Of a stretch of DNA of 64,000 nt, positions 37,074-47,810 are shown one piece after another. Made by a program: the position numbers and the translations under genes. How positions within the stretch are numbered: position 1 is the first letter of the stretch; every line of letters starts with the position of its first letter. Where the stretch lies: assembly GCF_003347595.2 (NCBI RefSeq), contig NZ_QCZK02000030.1, positions 1 to 64,000 of the forward strand, read 5' to 3'. This DNA comes from Botryobacter ruber (GTDB taxonomy: Bacteria; Bacteroidota; Bacteroidia; Cytophagales; Hymenobacteraceae). The notes under the pieces were generated by a model that saw only the letters and a list, made by a program, of their open reading frames with translations, did no database searches and had not been told where the DNA came from.

Positions 37074-40000
37074 CTACAGAGATAAATTAACACCAAAAAC
37101 TACTTGCTTGTACAATGGGAAAGAATCAGCACCACCACTTTCCGGGTCCACATTCTTTAATAAATGGCTTCGGGTAAAGATGAGCGGGTTATATGCCGTC
37201 CCATAAATACGCATTCTGCTGATGCCGAACTTGCTTCCAAGTTCTGTCGGCAGCGAGTAACCTAATGTGATGTTTTTAATTTTCAGATAGGACCCATCTA
37301 CCAGCGTGAGCGCCGATTCGAACTGTGTGTTAAACCCACCACCTGGTCTTGGGAAGTCATTTGTCGGGTTATCAGGCATCCAGTAATCATAGGTAGCCGG
37401 TTGCGCCACTCTGTTCCAGTATCCCAACACCTGGGCATTAACCATTTGTCCGTACCGGGCAGTCGTAAACACCGTCAGGTCAAAGTTTCTGTACTTAACC
37501 GTATTCTGGAAGCCAAAGAACCACTTGGGAACGCTGTTGCCTACAATCATTCTGTCTTTGGCTGAATAAGTATGCACGCCGCCATCGGACACGCCATCTG
37601 CATCGAACTGCTCTACTGTCTGCAGTTTAATGTCACCTGGCTTTGCACCGTATTTAGCGGCTTCATCCTCTTCGCCAAGCTGCCAGATACCCGTTTTTTT
37701 GTATCCATAGAAAACGCCTCGTGCAGGGTGACCAATAAACAGGTTCTCTGAAACCAGCTCAGCCACTGTTAACTTGCCCAGATCAATGTCAACTAATCTT
37801 TCCACTGCAGTGGTAAAGGTGAAAGAAGAGTTCCATTGGAAATTTGTCGTTTCTATATTCCTGGTTCCTACCGTAAACTCCCATCCTTTATTCTCGGAGG
37901 TAGCAATATTGGAGGTTTTCTTGTATGGCGTTTTAGAGTCGTATCCTCCCGAACTTGTCGGTAATCTTCTGTCCCACAAAATACCGGTTGTTCTGGTCTG
38001 GTAATATTCAGCGCTAAAATCAATTCTGTTTTTGAATACAGATAAATCCAGACCAAAGTTAGTGTTAGCAGAACGTTCCCAGGTAAGGTCCGGGTTTGTG
38101 ATGTGCTCGGTTGGAGTATACACCGGCAGTGCCGCACCTCCGCCTAACGAGAGATTGGCTGTTTTCGTAGCGGTTCTTGTAAGGCTCACATAGGGGTCGA
38201 TAGAGGCCAGACCAGAAATACCATAACCAGCTCTTAACTTCATGTTATCCAGCCAGGACTTGGTGCCTTGCATAAACCCTTCGTCGCTGATCCACCAGGC
38301 CACGGAAGCAGAAGGGAAAGAGGACCATTTATTGCCATCTGCCAGCTGAGACACACCGTCCCAACGGTTTGTCAGCTGGAACAAATATTTCCCTTTAAAG
38401 CTATAGTTAAACCTTCCTGCAAAAGACATTCTTTTGGTCTGGCTGTAGTCGTTGCTGCGATTGCTGATGTTCTGCACAGCAGCCATGTTGTAGAACAGGA
38501 AATCGTCGTAATCCAGCCCTGTACCGGCAATGGAGGCTCCTTCCCTTCTGCTGTCAGCCCACGAAGTAATCCCTGTTAATCCGATCTGATGGTCCTTCAA
38601 AAGGGTGGCGTTGTAGTTCAGGATATTCTCCCAGATATAGCTATAGTTAAAGCCTGTGCTATAAGCTGCTTCAGATGCTACTTTTCCTTCAGAAAGTAAG
38701 TTGTAAGAGTTCCTGTTTGCAAAGTTTCCTGCACGGCTACCAGACAGGTTCGTACCGAAGTTTGACCTAAAGGAAAGGTTCTTAACCGGAGTAAACTCTA
38801 CATAAGGGTTAAACTGGATGTTAAAGCTTCTGGATTGGTTCGCAAAAGCCCCTGGATAATTGTTTGCCAGGATGCTGACATTATTCGCATCGCCTTCTAT
38901 GGGGAACAGGCTCACGGTGCCATCTTCGTTATAGGGCATACCCAGCGGATACACACTATATGCCTTGTTAACACGGCTGTTGGTTGAATTGCTGCTGCGA
39001 TAATTTAAGATGGATTGAAAACCTGCCTTAAACGCTTTGTTGAACTTTAAATCAATACCACCCCTGGAATTATACATATCGACTTTGTCGTTTTTATAAA
39101 TTCCTTTTTCGCCGATGTAGCCCAGCGACAGGTAGGCCTGCGCCGTTTCGGTGCCTCCTCTTACCGAGAAGTGGTGGTTTTGCTGCGTTCCTGTCTGCAG
39201 CGTCTCATCCACCCAATTTACCCACTGTCCCGACTCAATTGCTTTTTTTCCTGCCTCTGTAAAACCCAGATCGGTCAAGTCGGTGGCCTCGTAGCCTTTA
39301 TCCATATAGAATTTATCTCTATGGTAGTTCAGCCATGCATCACCTGTAAGGGGCTTCGGGAAAGATGCGAATCCGTTAATGCCATAATAGCTGTTCACAT
39401 CAATCTGCACTTTGCCTGCCTTTGCCTTTTTGGTTGTTATCATAATAACGCCGTTGGCACCAGCTGAACCATAAATTGCTGTTGAAGAAGCATCCTTCAA
39501 CACATCAATGGACTCTATATCGTTCGGGTTCAGGTTATCGATACTGGAAGGAATACCGTCCACAATGTAAAGTGGCGACTGGCTTGCGGTCAAAGACCTG
39601 TTTCCCCTTAAAAGAACCGAAGGAGAGCTTCCGGCTCTTCCTGATTCACGCTGTATGTCCAACCCTGAAACCCTGCCCTGTAAAGCCTCCATTGGGCTAC
39701 TAACCGGGCTAAGTGCAATTGCTTCTGCTTTAACTGAAGATACAGCACCTGTTAAGTCTCGCTTCCTGGTAGTACCGTACCCCACCACTACTACCTCCTC
39801 CAATGCGGAATTACTTTCTGCAAGCGTCACACTGATGTTTGTTCTTCCCTGCGTTGCTACCTCTTGTGTTGCATAGCCCAGATAACTAAAAACCAGTATT
39901 TCGTTTGCATTTGGTAGTGAAAGCCTGAAATTTCCGTTAACATCCGTTACAGTACCGGTATTGGTACCTTTAATTCTGACTGTTACACCGATCAGTGCTT

Positions 40001-40196
40001 CTCCTTTACTGTCTTTAACGGTACCAGTTACCTCTGCCTCTCTTTTACCTGGCTTAGAAACAGCATACTTCATTGTACTAAAATCCAGGTTTTCTGCCAT
40101 ACCTGAACATGGTGGAAAAAGGGCGATTAAAAAGAGCCCATAGGCCGCTTTTAACACTTTACCCTTCCTTCCCGGGCTTTGTAAAGTTGACTTCAT
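37074..40196 (-). CDS. SusC/RagA family TonB-dependent transporter (pair 3)
   Basis: This 1040-residue transporter has a signal region with a charged N-terminus ([34 protein letters not shown]). A carboxypeptidase-like domain follows ([34 protein letters not shown]), then [25 protein letters not shown], plug ([28 protein letters not shown]…[10 protein letters not shown]) and [23 protein letters not shown]. The barrel ends [15 protein letters not shown]. It imports oligosaccharides with SusD 3. It has a promoter candidate at 40427 and an operator at 40263, the same arrangement as SusC 2 and 4. Confidence 0.94.
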   Translation of the reverse strand: MKSTLQSPGRKGKVLKAAYGLFLIALFPPCSGMAENLDFSTMKYAVSKPGKREAEVTGTVKDSKGEALIGVTVRIKGTNTGTVTDVNGNFRLSLPNANEILVFSYLGYATQEVATQGRTNISVTLAESNSALEEVVVVGYGTTRKRDLTGAVSSVKAEAIALSPVSSPMEALQGRVSGLDIQRESGRAGSSPSVLLRGNRSLTASQSPLYIVDGIPSSIDNLNPNDIESIDVLKDASSTAIYGSAGANGVIMITTKKAKAGKVQIDVNSYYGINGFASFPKPLTGDAWLNYHRDKFYMDKGYEATDLTDLGFTEAGKKAIESGQWVNWVDETLQTGTQQNHHFSVRGGTETAQAYLSLGYIGEKGIYKNDKVDMYNSRGGIDLKFNKAFKAGFQSILNYRSSNSTNSRVNKAYSVYPLGMPYNEDGTVSLFPIEGDANNVSILANNYPGAFANQSRSFNIQFNPYVEFTPVKNLSFRSNFGTNLSGSRAGNFANRNSYNLLSEGKVASEAAYSTGFNYSYIWENILNYNATLLKDHQIGLTGITSWADSRREGASIAGTGLDYDDFLFYNMAAVQNISNRSNDYSQTKRMSFAGRFNYSFKGKYLFQLTNRWDGVSQLADGNKWSSFPSASVAWWISDEGFMQGTKSWLDNMKLRAGYGISGLASIDPYVSLTRTATKTANLSLGGGAALPVYTPTEHITNPDLTWERSANTNFGLDLSVFKNRIDFSAEYYQTRTTGILWDRRLPTSSGGYDSKTPYKKTSNIATSENKGWEFTVGTRNIETTNFQWNSSFTFTTAVERLVDIDLGKLTVAELVSENLFIGHPARGVFYGYKKTGIWQLGEEDEAAKYGAKPGDIKLQTVEQFDADGVSDGGVHTYSAKDRMIVGNSVPKWFFGFQNTVKYRNFDLTVFTTARYGQMVNAQVLGYWNRVAQPATYDYWMPDNPTNDFPRPGGGFNTQFESALTLVDGSYLKIKNITLGYSLPTELGSKFGISRMRIYGTAYNPLIFTRSHLLKNVDPESGGADSFPLYKQVVFGVNLSL

Positions 40197-40262
40197 TGTT
40201 TATTTGGTTTATTTGATAATGAGTATTTTTCTTCAGCAACCGAATTCAATGTTTAAACATAT

Positions 40263-40276
40263 AACTAACATTAGTC
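40263..40276. promoter_or_regulatory. Operator candidate AACTAACATTAGTC (SusC 3)
   Basis: 13 of 14 to AACTAAYRTTWGTT; the inner ACTAACATTAGT is a near-perfect palindrome. It lies about 150 bp downstream of the -7 box at 40427. Confidence 0.55.
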
Positions 40277-40426
40277 AATCTGACATATAAAAAAAAGCTG
40301 TAGTATTTACAGCATAAAAAATTATAAATTGATTGCGATTTCTCTTATCTAGTTTAGTACATGGTTTAGACTGGCATGTGCAGGAGACAGCGCCTTACTT
40401 TGTCAAAAAGTGCACCTTAAAGTGTT

Positions 40427-40434
40427 CAAAAATA
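40427..40434 (-). promoter_or_regulatory. Promoter candidate, SusC/D pair 3
   Basis: The minus-strand reading is TATTTTTG then AACA. Upstream is TTTATATATAAAAAGAAC. It predicts a leader of about 225 nt. Confidence 0.55.
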
Positions 40435-40583
40435 AAAGTTCTTTTTATATATAAAAAAATTCGCTGCTGAAATTTATTAATTTTTTTCTAATTTTTCTTA
40501 ATCATTTTCCTCGCCTCTTCTCAGCATACATGTTATAACATGTAATTTATAACAGAAAGGGTAATTTGGGGAAAAAGGAAGTG

Positions 40584-40730
40584 CTACAGTGGCTGTGGTG
40601 ACTGCAGCAGAACACTTTATTTGCAGCTACAGCAAGCTCCAGATGCAGCTCCAAGCATGTTACTTGTTTCCCGACTACTTTCTGATGCCAATTTGATTTA
40701 CTGCACCTGCCACCACATCCTCTGCTGTGC
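40584..40730. repeat. Family A repeat, complete two-arm element (copy 7)
   Basis: Left arm CTACAGTGGCTGTGGTGACT (40584-40603) and right arm CTGCACCTGCCACCACATCC (40701-40720) plus TCTGCTG. Same arms, orientation and total length as the element at 34895, with a different interior. Confidence 0.7.
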
Positions 40731-40778
40731 TTTATAAGAGGATGTATTACGAAAGACAGGAATGGTGGAGAAAAAAAA

Positions 40779-40817
40779 AGAAGCTGCAAAGTCCCTATAC
40801 AGGTATTTGCAGCTTCT
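40779..40817 (-). terminator. Intrinsic terminator of the DUF3826 gene
   Basis: AGAAGCTGCAAA / TTTGCAGCTTCT is a perfect 12-bp stem followed on the minus strand by a run of at least eight T. Confidence 0.88.
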
Positions 40818-40844
40818 CAATAATGTCAGCTTCGCGTAATAAAA

Positions 40845-42083
40845 TTAAATCCCCTGCTTTTTCTTTAGTTCTTCTGTTGCCTTCCTTAAATCGTATCCTT
40901 CTGCTGACAGGTAGTTGTTGGCCCTGCCCCTGTACTTGGCGAACCACTGATGAATTTCTTTGGATGAAGCAGCACTCATGGCATTTTCGCGCGCTTCCAG
41001 CAGATAGTTCATCACTTTTGTCTTTTGTGCTTCCGTCAGGTTAGGCAGCATGGCTAAAAACCGGGTATAGTCTTTTGCAAGCCCGTCATCCGTCATAGCA
41101 TCCTTCACCTTTTCAACCTCTGATGGAGTTAGCTCTTTTGACAGTTGTGCCAGGTACTGCTGATGCAGCTCGTCCAGCTTTTCTTTGGCTTCGGTCCAGG
41201 CGGTGGTTACGGCAGCATCGGCGGCACCCTGGTTAGTTGCAGCCAGCTTGTTAGCAGCTTCTACCTGTTTGTTTCGGGTGTCGTGAATTGCTACCTGGCT
41301 GTAGTAGTGCTGCCTGATAATTTCCCTTACTTCTTTTGCTTTGGCAGGTTCAGCAATTGCAAGCGCGGCCACCACTTTGTCGGCTGCTGCCTCTGACTTC
41401 TTTACTTTAGTCAGCCAGACGGCTTCAGCACCTTTTAAATCGTAACCGGCAGCTGTCAGGTAGTTCGTAATTTTGCCTTTGTATTTCCCGAACCAGGCAA
41501 GCTTTTCTTTTGAGGAACCGCCATCCATGGCATGTTCCCTTGCTTCGGTAAGCCAGGCATGAATCTGTGCCTTTTGCTCTTCTGTCAGGTCAGGCAACAT
41601 GGCCAGGTAGTTTCTGTAAGTAATGGGCAGGGCGTTGTAGGTCATACCGTCCTTCACCTGGTCTACCTGCGTGGGAGTCAGCTCCGCCGACAGCTTTGCC
41701 AGGTACCGGGTGTGCAGTTTCGCAACTCTGGCATCTGTTTTTTGATTTATTGCTGCTGTGCGGGCATCGGCTGCTGCCTTATCGGCACCTAGCTTCTTTT
41801 TTACGGCTTCGATTTTAGCATCGCGTGTATCCTGTAACGCGCGCAGGTTCACATACTGTTCTGCAATTATGTCGCGTGCACGTGTGGCTTTGGTGGCATC
41901 TGCAAAGCTGAGTGTGGCTACAATTTTATCTGCCCGCTCTTTAACAACCTCCTGGTAGGCGACTGCTTCTTGCCTGGCTGTTGTTTTGCTCTGCGACAAT
42001 GCTGGTAAAGCAGGTACTGAAAAAGTAAGCGTTAGTCCTAGCAGGCATGCATAGCCGGTAAACCGCTCTTTCTGGTTCTTCAT
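40845..42083 (-). CDS. Secreted protein with two tandem DUF3826 domains
   Basis: This 412-residue protein has a signal peptide (about 1-31, ending ALPALSQ). Two DUF3826-like repeats follow, at about 33-210 and 215-405. Each has a VVKERADKIVATLSFAD / KSEAAADKVVAALAIAE start, the segment LPDLTEEQKAQIHAWLTEAREHAMDGGSSKEK or its copy, and a closing KYKGKITNYLTAAGYDLK / KYRGRANNYLSAEGYDLR. DUF3826 proteins are, as far as I know, usually single-domain and found in Bacteroidota polysaccharide loci, with unknown activity. The all-helical, Lys/Ala-rich sequence shows no catalytic motif. It has its own terminator and lies between SusC/D pairs 3 and 4. Confidence 0.75.
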   Translation of the reverse strand: MKNQKERFTGYACLLGLTLTFSVPALPALSQSKTTARQEAVAYQEVVKERADKIVATLSFADATKATRARDIIAEQYVNLRALQDTRDAKIEAVKKKLGADKAAADARTAAINQKTDARVAKLHTRYLAKLSAELTPTQVDQVKDGMTYNALPITYRNYLAMLPDLTEEQKAQIHAWLTEAREHAMDGGSSKEKLAWFGKYKGKITNYLTAAGYDLKGAEAVWLTKVKKSEAAADKVVAALAIAEPAKAKEVREIIRQHYYSQVAIHDTRNKQVEAANKLAATNQGAADAAVTTAWTEAKEKLDELHQQYLAQLSKELTPSEVEKVKDAMTDDGLAKDYTRFLAMLPNLTEAQKTKVMNYLLEARENAMSAASSKEIHQWFAKYRGRANNYLSAEGYDLRKATEELKKKQGI

Positions 42084-42246
42084 ATCTATTTATAATTTCT
42101 AAATACAAATCAATTTCTGTTGTAATTATTGGGCGAGGGTATCGGTGCTATTCATTGAATCGCCACAGCCTATTTTATTATATATATAATTATTACAATA
42201 AAAAATCATCCCAATTAAGCTTGATTATTACAAATTAAGGTATTAA

Positions 42247-42271
42247 AAAAGGGAGGACAAGCCTCCCTTTT
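42247..42271 (-). terminator. Intrinsic terminator of SusC/D pair 4
   Basis: AAAGGGAGG / CCTCCCTTT is a 9-bp stem with a 5-nt loop and a minus-strand T-run, 18 bp past the SusD 4 stop. Confidence 0.85.
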
Positions 42272-42288
42272 CCATACTATAATTTATA

Positions 42289-44328
42289 CTATTGCAGGGG
42301 ATCGAAATCACCATTGCCAGTCAACGCAGGCCATCCCTGTGTTTGTTGTAAATGTGGAGAAACAGATAATATGTTCTGATGTAAGCCAAAGAAGTAATAC
42401 TCATTGAACCAGGTAAACTTCCAGTTGTTTGTGGTAGGATCAAGGTTATCTCTTTCCTTTACAACAAAATAATTATCATACAGGTAATCCAGGTATTCAT
42501 CATAGTTAGTGATACCACTAGGATAACTTGCAGGCTGTCGGTCAATAACCGGAATATTTCCAGCATTATTCCTTATAAGAGGGTTATCAGTACCTACATA
42601 CGGAGTTCCGTCAGATTTTTTCACATAAATCCAGTACCCGGTTCTGCGGGTTCCGTTTATGGGCTCCATTCCTAACCGGTCCAGGGTATTAACTTCCGGA
42701 TGCCTGTCGTACAACATCCAGCGCCTTAAATCCCAGAAACGCTTCCCTTCATACGCAAATTCAATTTGTCTTTCACGCAGTACCGCGGCAAACAACATAT
42801 CGCGGTCCCCTACAGCATCACTCAATCCATAAGAACCATCATTATTTTCAAGCCCTGCACGTTCTCTGATGGCCTTGATACCTTCCAGTCCCTCATCCAA
42901 TCTATCAATGCCAATGGCTGCTTCTGCCAGGTTTAATATAACTTCGGCAAAACGCAATTCCATATAGTCAGTAGTACTAACATTAAAGTTGCCTAATCCA
43001 TTGCTTGCAGTTGGGTTGGTAGCTTTCCTGAGATAGATACCGGAACTATTAGGGTTGGTTTCAGTATATCTGTTTGGCTGAAGCGTATTAGCCTGTGCTG
43101 CATTGTTAAACCAGGAGTAGGTCCATTGCCTGAAATTAGGATTAGCACTATGAGGCCATAAAGCTCCATTAAATACAAAGGTCTTATAGAAACGAGGATC
43201 CCTGTTTTTATAGAACTTATTCGGATCATAGGTATAAGCAGATGTTGGATCGCCTTTCATCTTTCCGTCCTTCATGGGGAAAGCATCAACCATTTGCTTT
43301 GTCGGGGAGATGGAGCCACCACCTAATAGTTCTCTGGAGCGGGCTGCCTGCTCATGACCATTATTCCTTCTGGTTTGGTCTGAGGTTACGTTATTATAAT
43401 TGTAAACTATAACAGCCTCAGGATTATTACTCTGAACAAACCACATGTTTTCCCAGGCCTGTGCATTGGCAAGACCTCCCGCTTTAAACAACCCAAAGCC
43501 GCCTCTTTCCAATATTTCCTTAGCTTCTTTGTTTGCATCGTAGGCTCTTTGCCAGCGTGACCGGTCATCAGATCGGTTAAACTGTGGGCTTGCCCATGTT
43601 AATAGAACACGTCCTTTCAGGGCGGCAGCTGCTCCGCTTGTTATTCTTCCCCAATCCGCAGATGATGACCATTTGTCCGGAAGCATACTTTTGGCAGCAT
43701 CCAGATCTTTTACAATTTGCTCCAGCGTTTCTGACGATTTGCTACGGGGTACTGCATTGGCATTTGAACCCTCCTCAATAATAGGATTCTGAGCAGTTAG
43801 AACTAGGGGAACGCCACCATAACGCCTGAGCAACTCAAAATACTGAAATGCTCTCCAAAATAGCACTTGTCCTTTCAAGCGCGCTCTGGTTTCCTCAGGT
43901 AGCCCATGCTTATCAATTTCGTCCATAAAAAGGTTCATTTGCCTGATTCTGGTCCAGGTATTGTTTTGAACACCATTGGCAGGAACTCGCTCTGCAAAGT
44001 ACTGGAGGGCATGGTTTTGATTGTTGGCTATAGTAGCCCATGGTTTATTCCAATCGCTCTCGCCCGCCAGCTCATCTGTAGTTTGGGTAAAATCGTCCGT
44101 AAACTGTCCTCTTGCGCCGGTTTGATGATGAATGAAGGGTTGTCCATTATTATCAGGCTGAAACAGAAAGTAGATAAAATCTACATAAGCCTGAGCCATA
44201 ACGGGGTCTTTAAAAACTTCCTCATTCATGCCCGTTAAATCTACTTTCTCTTGCAGGAAATCATCCTTACAACTTGCAATCACCAGCATCAATGAAGCCA
44301 GTAGATATATGATTTTATTTCGTTTCAT
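42289..44328 (-). CDS. SusD/RagB family outer-membrane lipoprotein (pair 4)
   Basis: This protein of about 679 residues probably starts at MKRNKIIYLLASLMLVIASCKDDF (ATG at 44328); an ATG five codons upstream is also possible. The lipobox is IASC. SusD hallmarks include FWRAFQYFELLRRYGGVPLVL, MELRFAEVILNLAEAAIGIDRLDEGLEGIKAIRERAG, LRERQIEFAYEGKRFWDLRRWMLYD and the end GWPALTGNGDFDPLQ. That last motif is shared with SusD 5 (GWTGGDGFDPLQ), so pairs 4 and 5 belong to one SusD subgroup. The gene follows SusC 4. Confidence 0.93.
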   Translation of the reverse strand: MKRNKIIYLLASLMLVIASCKDDFLQEKVDLTGMNEEVFKDPVMAQAYVDFIYFLFQPDNNGQPFIHHQTGARGQFTDDFTQTTDELAGESDWNKPWATIANNQNHALQYFAERVPANGVQNNTWTRIRQMNLFMDEIDKHGLPEETRARLKGQVLFWRAFQYFELLRRYGGVPLVLTAQNPIIEEGSNANAVPRSKSSETLEQIVKDLDAAKSMLPDKWSSSADWGRITSGAAAALKGRVLLTWASPQFNRSDDRSRWQRAYDANKEAKEILERGGFGLFKAGGLANAQAWENMWFVQSNNPEAVIVYNYNNVTSDQTRRNNGHEQAARSRELLGGGSISPTKQMVDAFPMKDGKMKGDPTSAYTYDPNKFYKNRDPRFYKTFVFNGALWPHSANPNFRQWTYSWFNNAAQANTLQPNRYTETNPNSSGIYLRKATNPTASNGLGNFNVSTTDYMELRFAEVILNLAEAAIGIDRLDEGLEGIKAIRERAGLENNDGSYGLSDAVGDRDMLFAAVLRERQIEFAYEGKRFWDLRRWMLYDRHPEVNTLDRLGMEPINGTRRTGYWIYVKKSDGTPYVGTDNPLIRNNAGNIPVIDRQPASYPSGITNYDEYLDYLYDNYFVVKERDNLDPTTNNWKFTWFNEYYFFGLHQNILSVSPHLQQTQGWPALTGNGDFDPLQ

Positions 44329-44358
44329 AATCATTTTTAACATCTTCTCAATTGTTTA

Positions 44359-47300
44359 TTACAATGTCAGATTAACACCTAAAGAATAGGTTCTCAAAAC
44401 AGGGTAATTCTCCCATGATCCCTCTGCACTTTTATAGGAATATGGATTATAGAAAGTAATAGGGTTTATACTAGTTAAAGCTATTCTGGCATTCTGTACA
44501 TGCATCGCATCTGCCAGTTTTGTGGGCAGTGTATAACTAAGGTTAAAGTTAGGCATTCGTAATCTGAATGCGTTTACCTGGTAAAACGTTGAACGAGGGG
44601 AAAGACTTACACTACTAAAGTGTGGATTAGGTAGAGTGCCTCCAGGATTGAGCTCCGGATCATAAATATTATTCCAGTAAGCAGGCATATTTTGATACAG
44701 GTTGCTGATATCTCCCTGCATGCGGCTTCTGGCATCAATCTCAGACCAGCCCCCAAAAGACCCTGTAATTACTGCGTCAAAGCTTAAACCTTTATATCCA
44801 AGTTTGAGAGTGACTCCAAAGTTGTTATGGCTTGAAGCTCTCTTTGCTAACTGAATCTGATCATTATCATCAATAACTCCATCAGGGCCTGCAAAAGTAC
44901 CATCAGCCTGTAATGGGCCTCTTACATCTCTGTAGTAAAGCATGCCTGGTCTTAAATTATTGGCAGTCTGATCGAAAACCTGCTTAATGTTATACTGTTC
45001 TACATAAGCATCTATTTCTGCCTGGTCACGGAACATGCCCAGGTAATCATAGCCCCATACGCCATTGTCAGTAGATTGTCCGGGACGAGGAGTTTTCCAA
45101 GGGTAAAGCAGATCATTTTCGATAAAATTATGCTTTATAATCTTATTATCATACCATGAAAAGCGGCCTTCTATTCCATACCTGAAGTCTTTTCCGATAT
45201 TGTCGTCCCAGCCTAAACTTACTTCATAACCAAAAGTGTTCATAGCTCCGAAGTTCTGAGCAGCACTAGTTCCCCCTAATGTTACAGGTACATTACCCGT
45301 TACAACCATAAGCATATTAGTTGCTTTATTGTAAAATCCTTCTACAGTAGCAGAAAGCCTTGAATTTAAGAAACGGGCATCCAGGCCGATATTCTGTTTC
45401 AGTTCATCACTCCAGACAGCAGCACGATTGGGAGAAGCCTCCATCTTAATACCGGTACCCTTAGGAGTGTTGTCACCAAATACAGGAGCTTTCCCGCCCT
45501 GGAACGTGTAGCGCTGGCGCCATTCCCACATTTTAGTGTCATCTTTACCTAATAGACCTACCGAATATCTCAACTTGAGCATATTGATAGCATCCATATT
45601 AAAGAAGTTTTCTTCCGAGATAACCCAGCCTGTGCCTAATGAATAAAATTTACCCCAGTAGTTTTCGGGTGCAAACTTAGTGGAAGCATCACTTCGGAAC
45701 ATAAAGTCCATCAGATACTTGCCATCAAAGTTGTAGTTAAGCCGGCCAATATAACCCATATTACCTGACTGATAACCATAAGTTCTTCCGTCGATCTCGC
45801 CAAAAGCCGTTCCGAACTGGCCGTTAGTGCCTGCAATCGGATCCTCTTTCCAAACCTCTTCCATATTGGATTCTGTTTCACCTCGTTCAACTGTAAAAAA
45901 GCCGCCTACCGTGTGTTTCCCGAATGTCTGGTTATAATTCAGAGCGAAGTTGAGTTGGGTAGACAGGGCATTCTCATTCATGAAACGGATGCGGTTATCG
46001 TTTGTGAATTTTGTTGCCACCGGGTCAGTTGCGCCTTCATAAATATGCCCGCGGGAACCTGTTCTAGTAAAACTGTACAGATAGTATTGACCACCAATTC
46101 TGGCAGACCTGCCCGAAGTCATGTTTCTGGCATAAGAAACTTTTGCCTTAAGTCCTTTCAAAAAAGGAGCCTCGTATTCGGCATACAGGTTGATTAGGGT
46201 TCCTTTATCATCATTATCCATGTAATTATCGCCTTTATCAAGCTCGAAGAAGTGGTATGCCGACAGGTTATTTCCACTGCCCGGGAGCCTTACCGGCAAG
46301 CCATCGATATACATGGGCACATAACGAGGAGCCAAAAGGAGGTTATTATAATCGTTTTCTGCATTCTCTCCTCCTATTTTACTATTCATTTTTAAGGTGT
46401 TCTGGAAATTACCAGCAACCTGTAAGCCTACTTTCATGCCAGCCATAACATTTACATCAGCCCCGGCACGAAAGGTCCATTTATCATAGTCAAGCTTCCC
46501 CATGTTACCATTTTGGGTAAAGTATGCTACGTTTGCAAAGTAAGTTGATTTGTTCGTCCCTCCACTAACATTTAATGTATGACGCGTATTGTAAGATGCC
46601 TGCCAGGCTTCATCTAACCAATCATAATTAATATTTTTAAAGTGTTCTAACTCATCATCTCCAAAGAAGTAACGGTTATCACCAGCATCTCTGTTAGCAC
46701 CATTAGGCCCGTTCATAATATTGACGTACCGCGCCATATCATACGCACTCAACATCTTTGTTCTGTATGCTTCGTCGTTGACAGCATAAGAACCACTGTA
46801 AGTTATTCTGGGCGGGCCTTCCTTACCACGTTTTGTTGTTACAATTACAACACCATTAGCCCCCCTTGAGCCATACATAGCGGCTGCAGCATCTTTCAGA
46901 ATAGTTATACTCTCAACTTCAGAAGGATCGAGGCTATTGAAGAGGGTAGGATCCGGAGCATTCTGAGAGTTTACCTGAATTACATCATCAATAACGTATA
47001 AAGGATTGTTGTTTTGGGCGTTAGAAAAAGACCCTGGGTTACGTATAGATAACTGCGCCTGGGAACCAGGACGGTCTGTACCACCGCTCACGCCTAGTCC
47101 TAATACCCTACCCTGTAACGCTGCTCCCAGGTTACCAAGAGGCAGGTCCTCAATTTCTTTGGCATTGATTGCATCAACTGCACCAGTAGTTGCACCTCTT
47201 GTAGTGGTTCCGCCATATCCAACTACAATAACTTCCTCCAGAGCTTTGGCATCGGGAGACAGTGTTACATCAATGCTGCTACGCTTGTTTATTGGTACCT

Positions 47301-47661
47301 CTTGGGTCTTGTATCCTAAAAAGGAAATAACTAATGTACCAGATCCATCGGAGACAGTCAGCGAAAAATTACCATTGACGTCAGTTGCAGTACCTTTAGA
47401 TGTACCTTTCAGCACAACCGTAACACCCGGCAGCCCTTGGCCCTGCTCATCTTTAATTTTTCCGACAACAGTCATATTTTGCTGGGCAGCCAGTATGGCT
47501 GCAGCTCTGGTATCACGTTGCACCAGAAAGGCAGTTATTTTATCCTGATTATCACTGGCAAGGTTCCCTGCAGACGCAAGTCCCTGGCCTAAACTTAGCT
47601 GCCACGTTCCCAGCAGCAAGCAGGGGAGCAGCAATCTTTTGAGAGGGTAAACTGTCTTCAT
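44359..47661 (-). CDS. SusC/RagA family TonB-dependent transporter (pair 4)
   Basis: This 1100-residue transporter has the signal MKTVYPLKRLLLPCLLLGTWQLSLGQ, nearly identical to SusC 2, followed by a linker of about 40 residues. The regulatory-like domain (TVVGKIKDEQGQGLPGVTVVLKGTSKGTATDVNG) is next, then ALEEVIVVGYGGTTTRGATTGAVDAI, plug (LGLGVSGGTDRPGSQAQLSIRN…LYVIDDVIQV), DAAAAMYGSRGANGVVIVTTKRG and barrel ending YSLGVNLTL. The shared signal peptide and leader block with SusC 2, but different plug and barrel, suggest that 5' ends have been copied between loci. Confidence 0.94.
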   Translation of the reverse strand: MKTVYPLKRLLLPCLLLGTWQLSLGQGLASAGNLASDNQDKITAFLVQRDTRAAAILAAQQNMTVVGKIKDEQGQGLPGVTVVLKGTSKGTATDVNGNFSLTVSDGSGTLVISFLGYKTQEVPINKRSSIDVTLSPDAKALEEVIVVGYGGTTTRGATTGAVDAINAKEIEDLPLGNLGAALQGRVLGLGVSGGTDRPGSQAQLSIRNPGSFSNAQNNNPLYVIDDVIQVNSQNAPDPTLFNSLDPSEVESITILKDAAAAMYGSRGANGVVIVTTKRGKEGPPRITYSGSYAVNDEAYRTKMLSAYDMARYVNIMNGPNGANRDAGDNRYFFGDDELEHFKNINYDWLDEAWQASYNTRHTLNVSGGTNKSTYFANVAYFTQNGNMGKLDYDKWTFRAGADVNVMAGMKVGLQVAGNFQNTLKMNSKIGGENAENDYNNLLLAPRYVPMYIDGLPVRLPGSGNNLSAYHFFELDKGDNYMDNDDKGTLINLYAEYEAPFLKGLKAKVSYARNMTSGRSARIGGQYYLYSFTRTGSRGHIYEGATDPVATKFTNDNRIRFMNENALSTQLNFALNYNQTFGKHTVGGFFTVERGETESNMEEVWKEDPIAGTNGQFGTAFGEIDGRTYGYQSGNMGYIGRLNYNFDGKYLMDFMFRSDASTKFAPENYWGKFYSLGTGWVISEENFFNMDAINMLKLRYSVGLLGKDDTKMWEWRQRYTFQGGKAPVFGDNTPKGTGIKMEASPNRAAVWSDELKQNIGLDARFLNSRLSATVEGFYNKATNMLMVVTGNVPVTLGGTSAAQNFGAMNTFGYEVSLGWDDNIGKDFRYGIEGRFSWYDNKIIKHNFIENDLLYPWKTPRPGQSTDNGVWGYDYLGMFRDQAEIDAYVEQYNIKQVFDQTANNLRPGMLYYRDVRGPLQADGTFAGPDGVIDDNDQIQLAKRASSHNNFGVTLKLGYKGLSFDAVITGSFGGWSEIDARSRMQGDISNLYQNMPAYWNNIYDPELNPGGTLPNPHFSSVSLSPRSTFYQVNAFRLRMPNFNLSYTLPTKLADAMHVQNARIALTSINPITFYNPYSYKSAEGSWENYPVLRTYSLGVNLTL

Positions 47662-47810
47662 AAATAGTTGTTAAGTGAAATATAAATATTGTAAGTAAAC
47701 TCAAGCAAGATAAAAGCACGGGCTCAACAGCTCATTATCTGTACACACATCGAATATTCCAATTATCTAAAAAGGAGGCGCCCAAGGCAGGCTCAATTCC
47801 TTCTTTTAAA

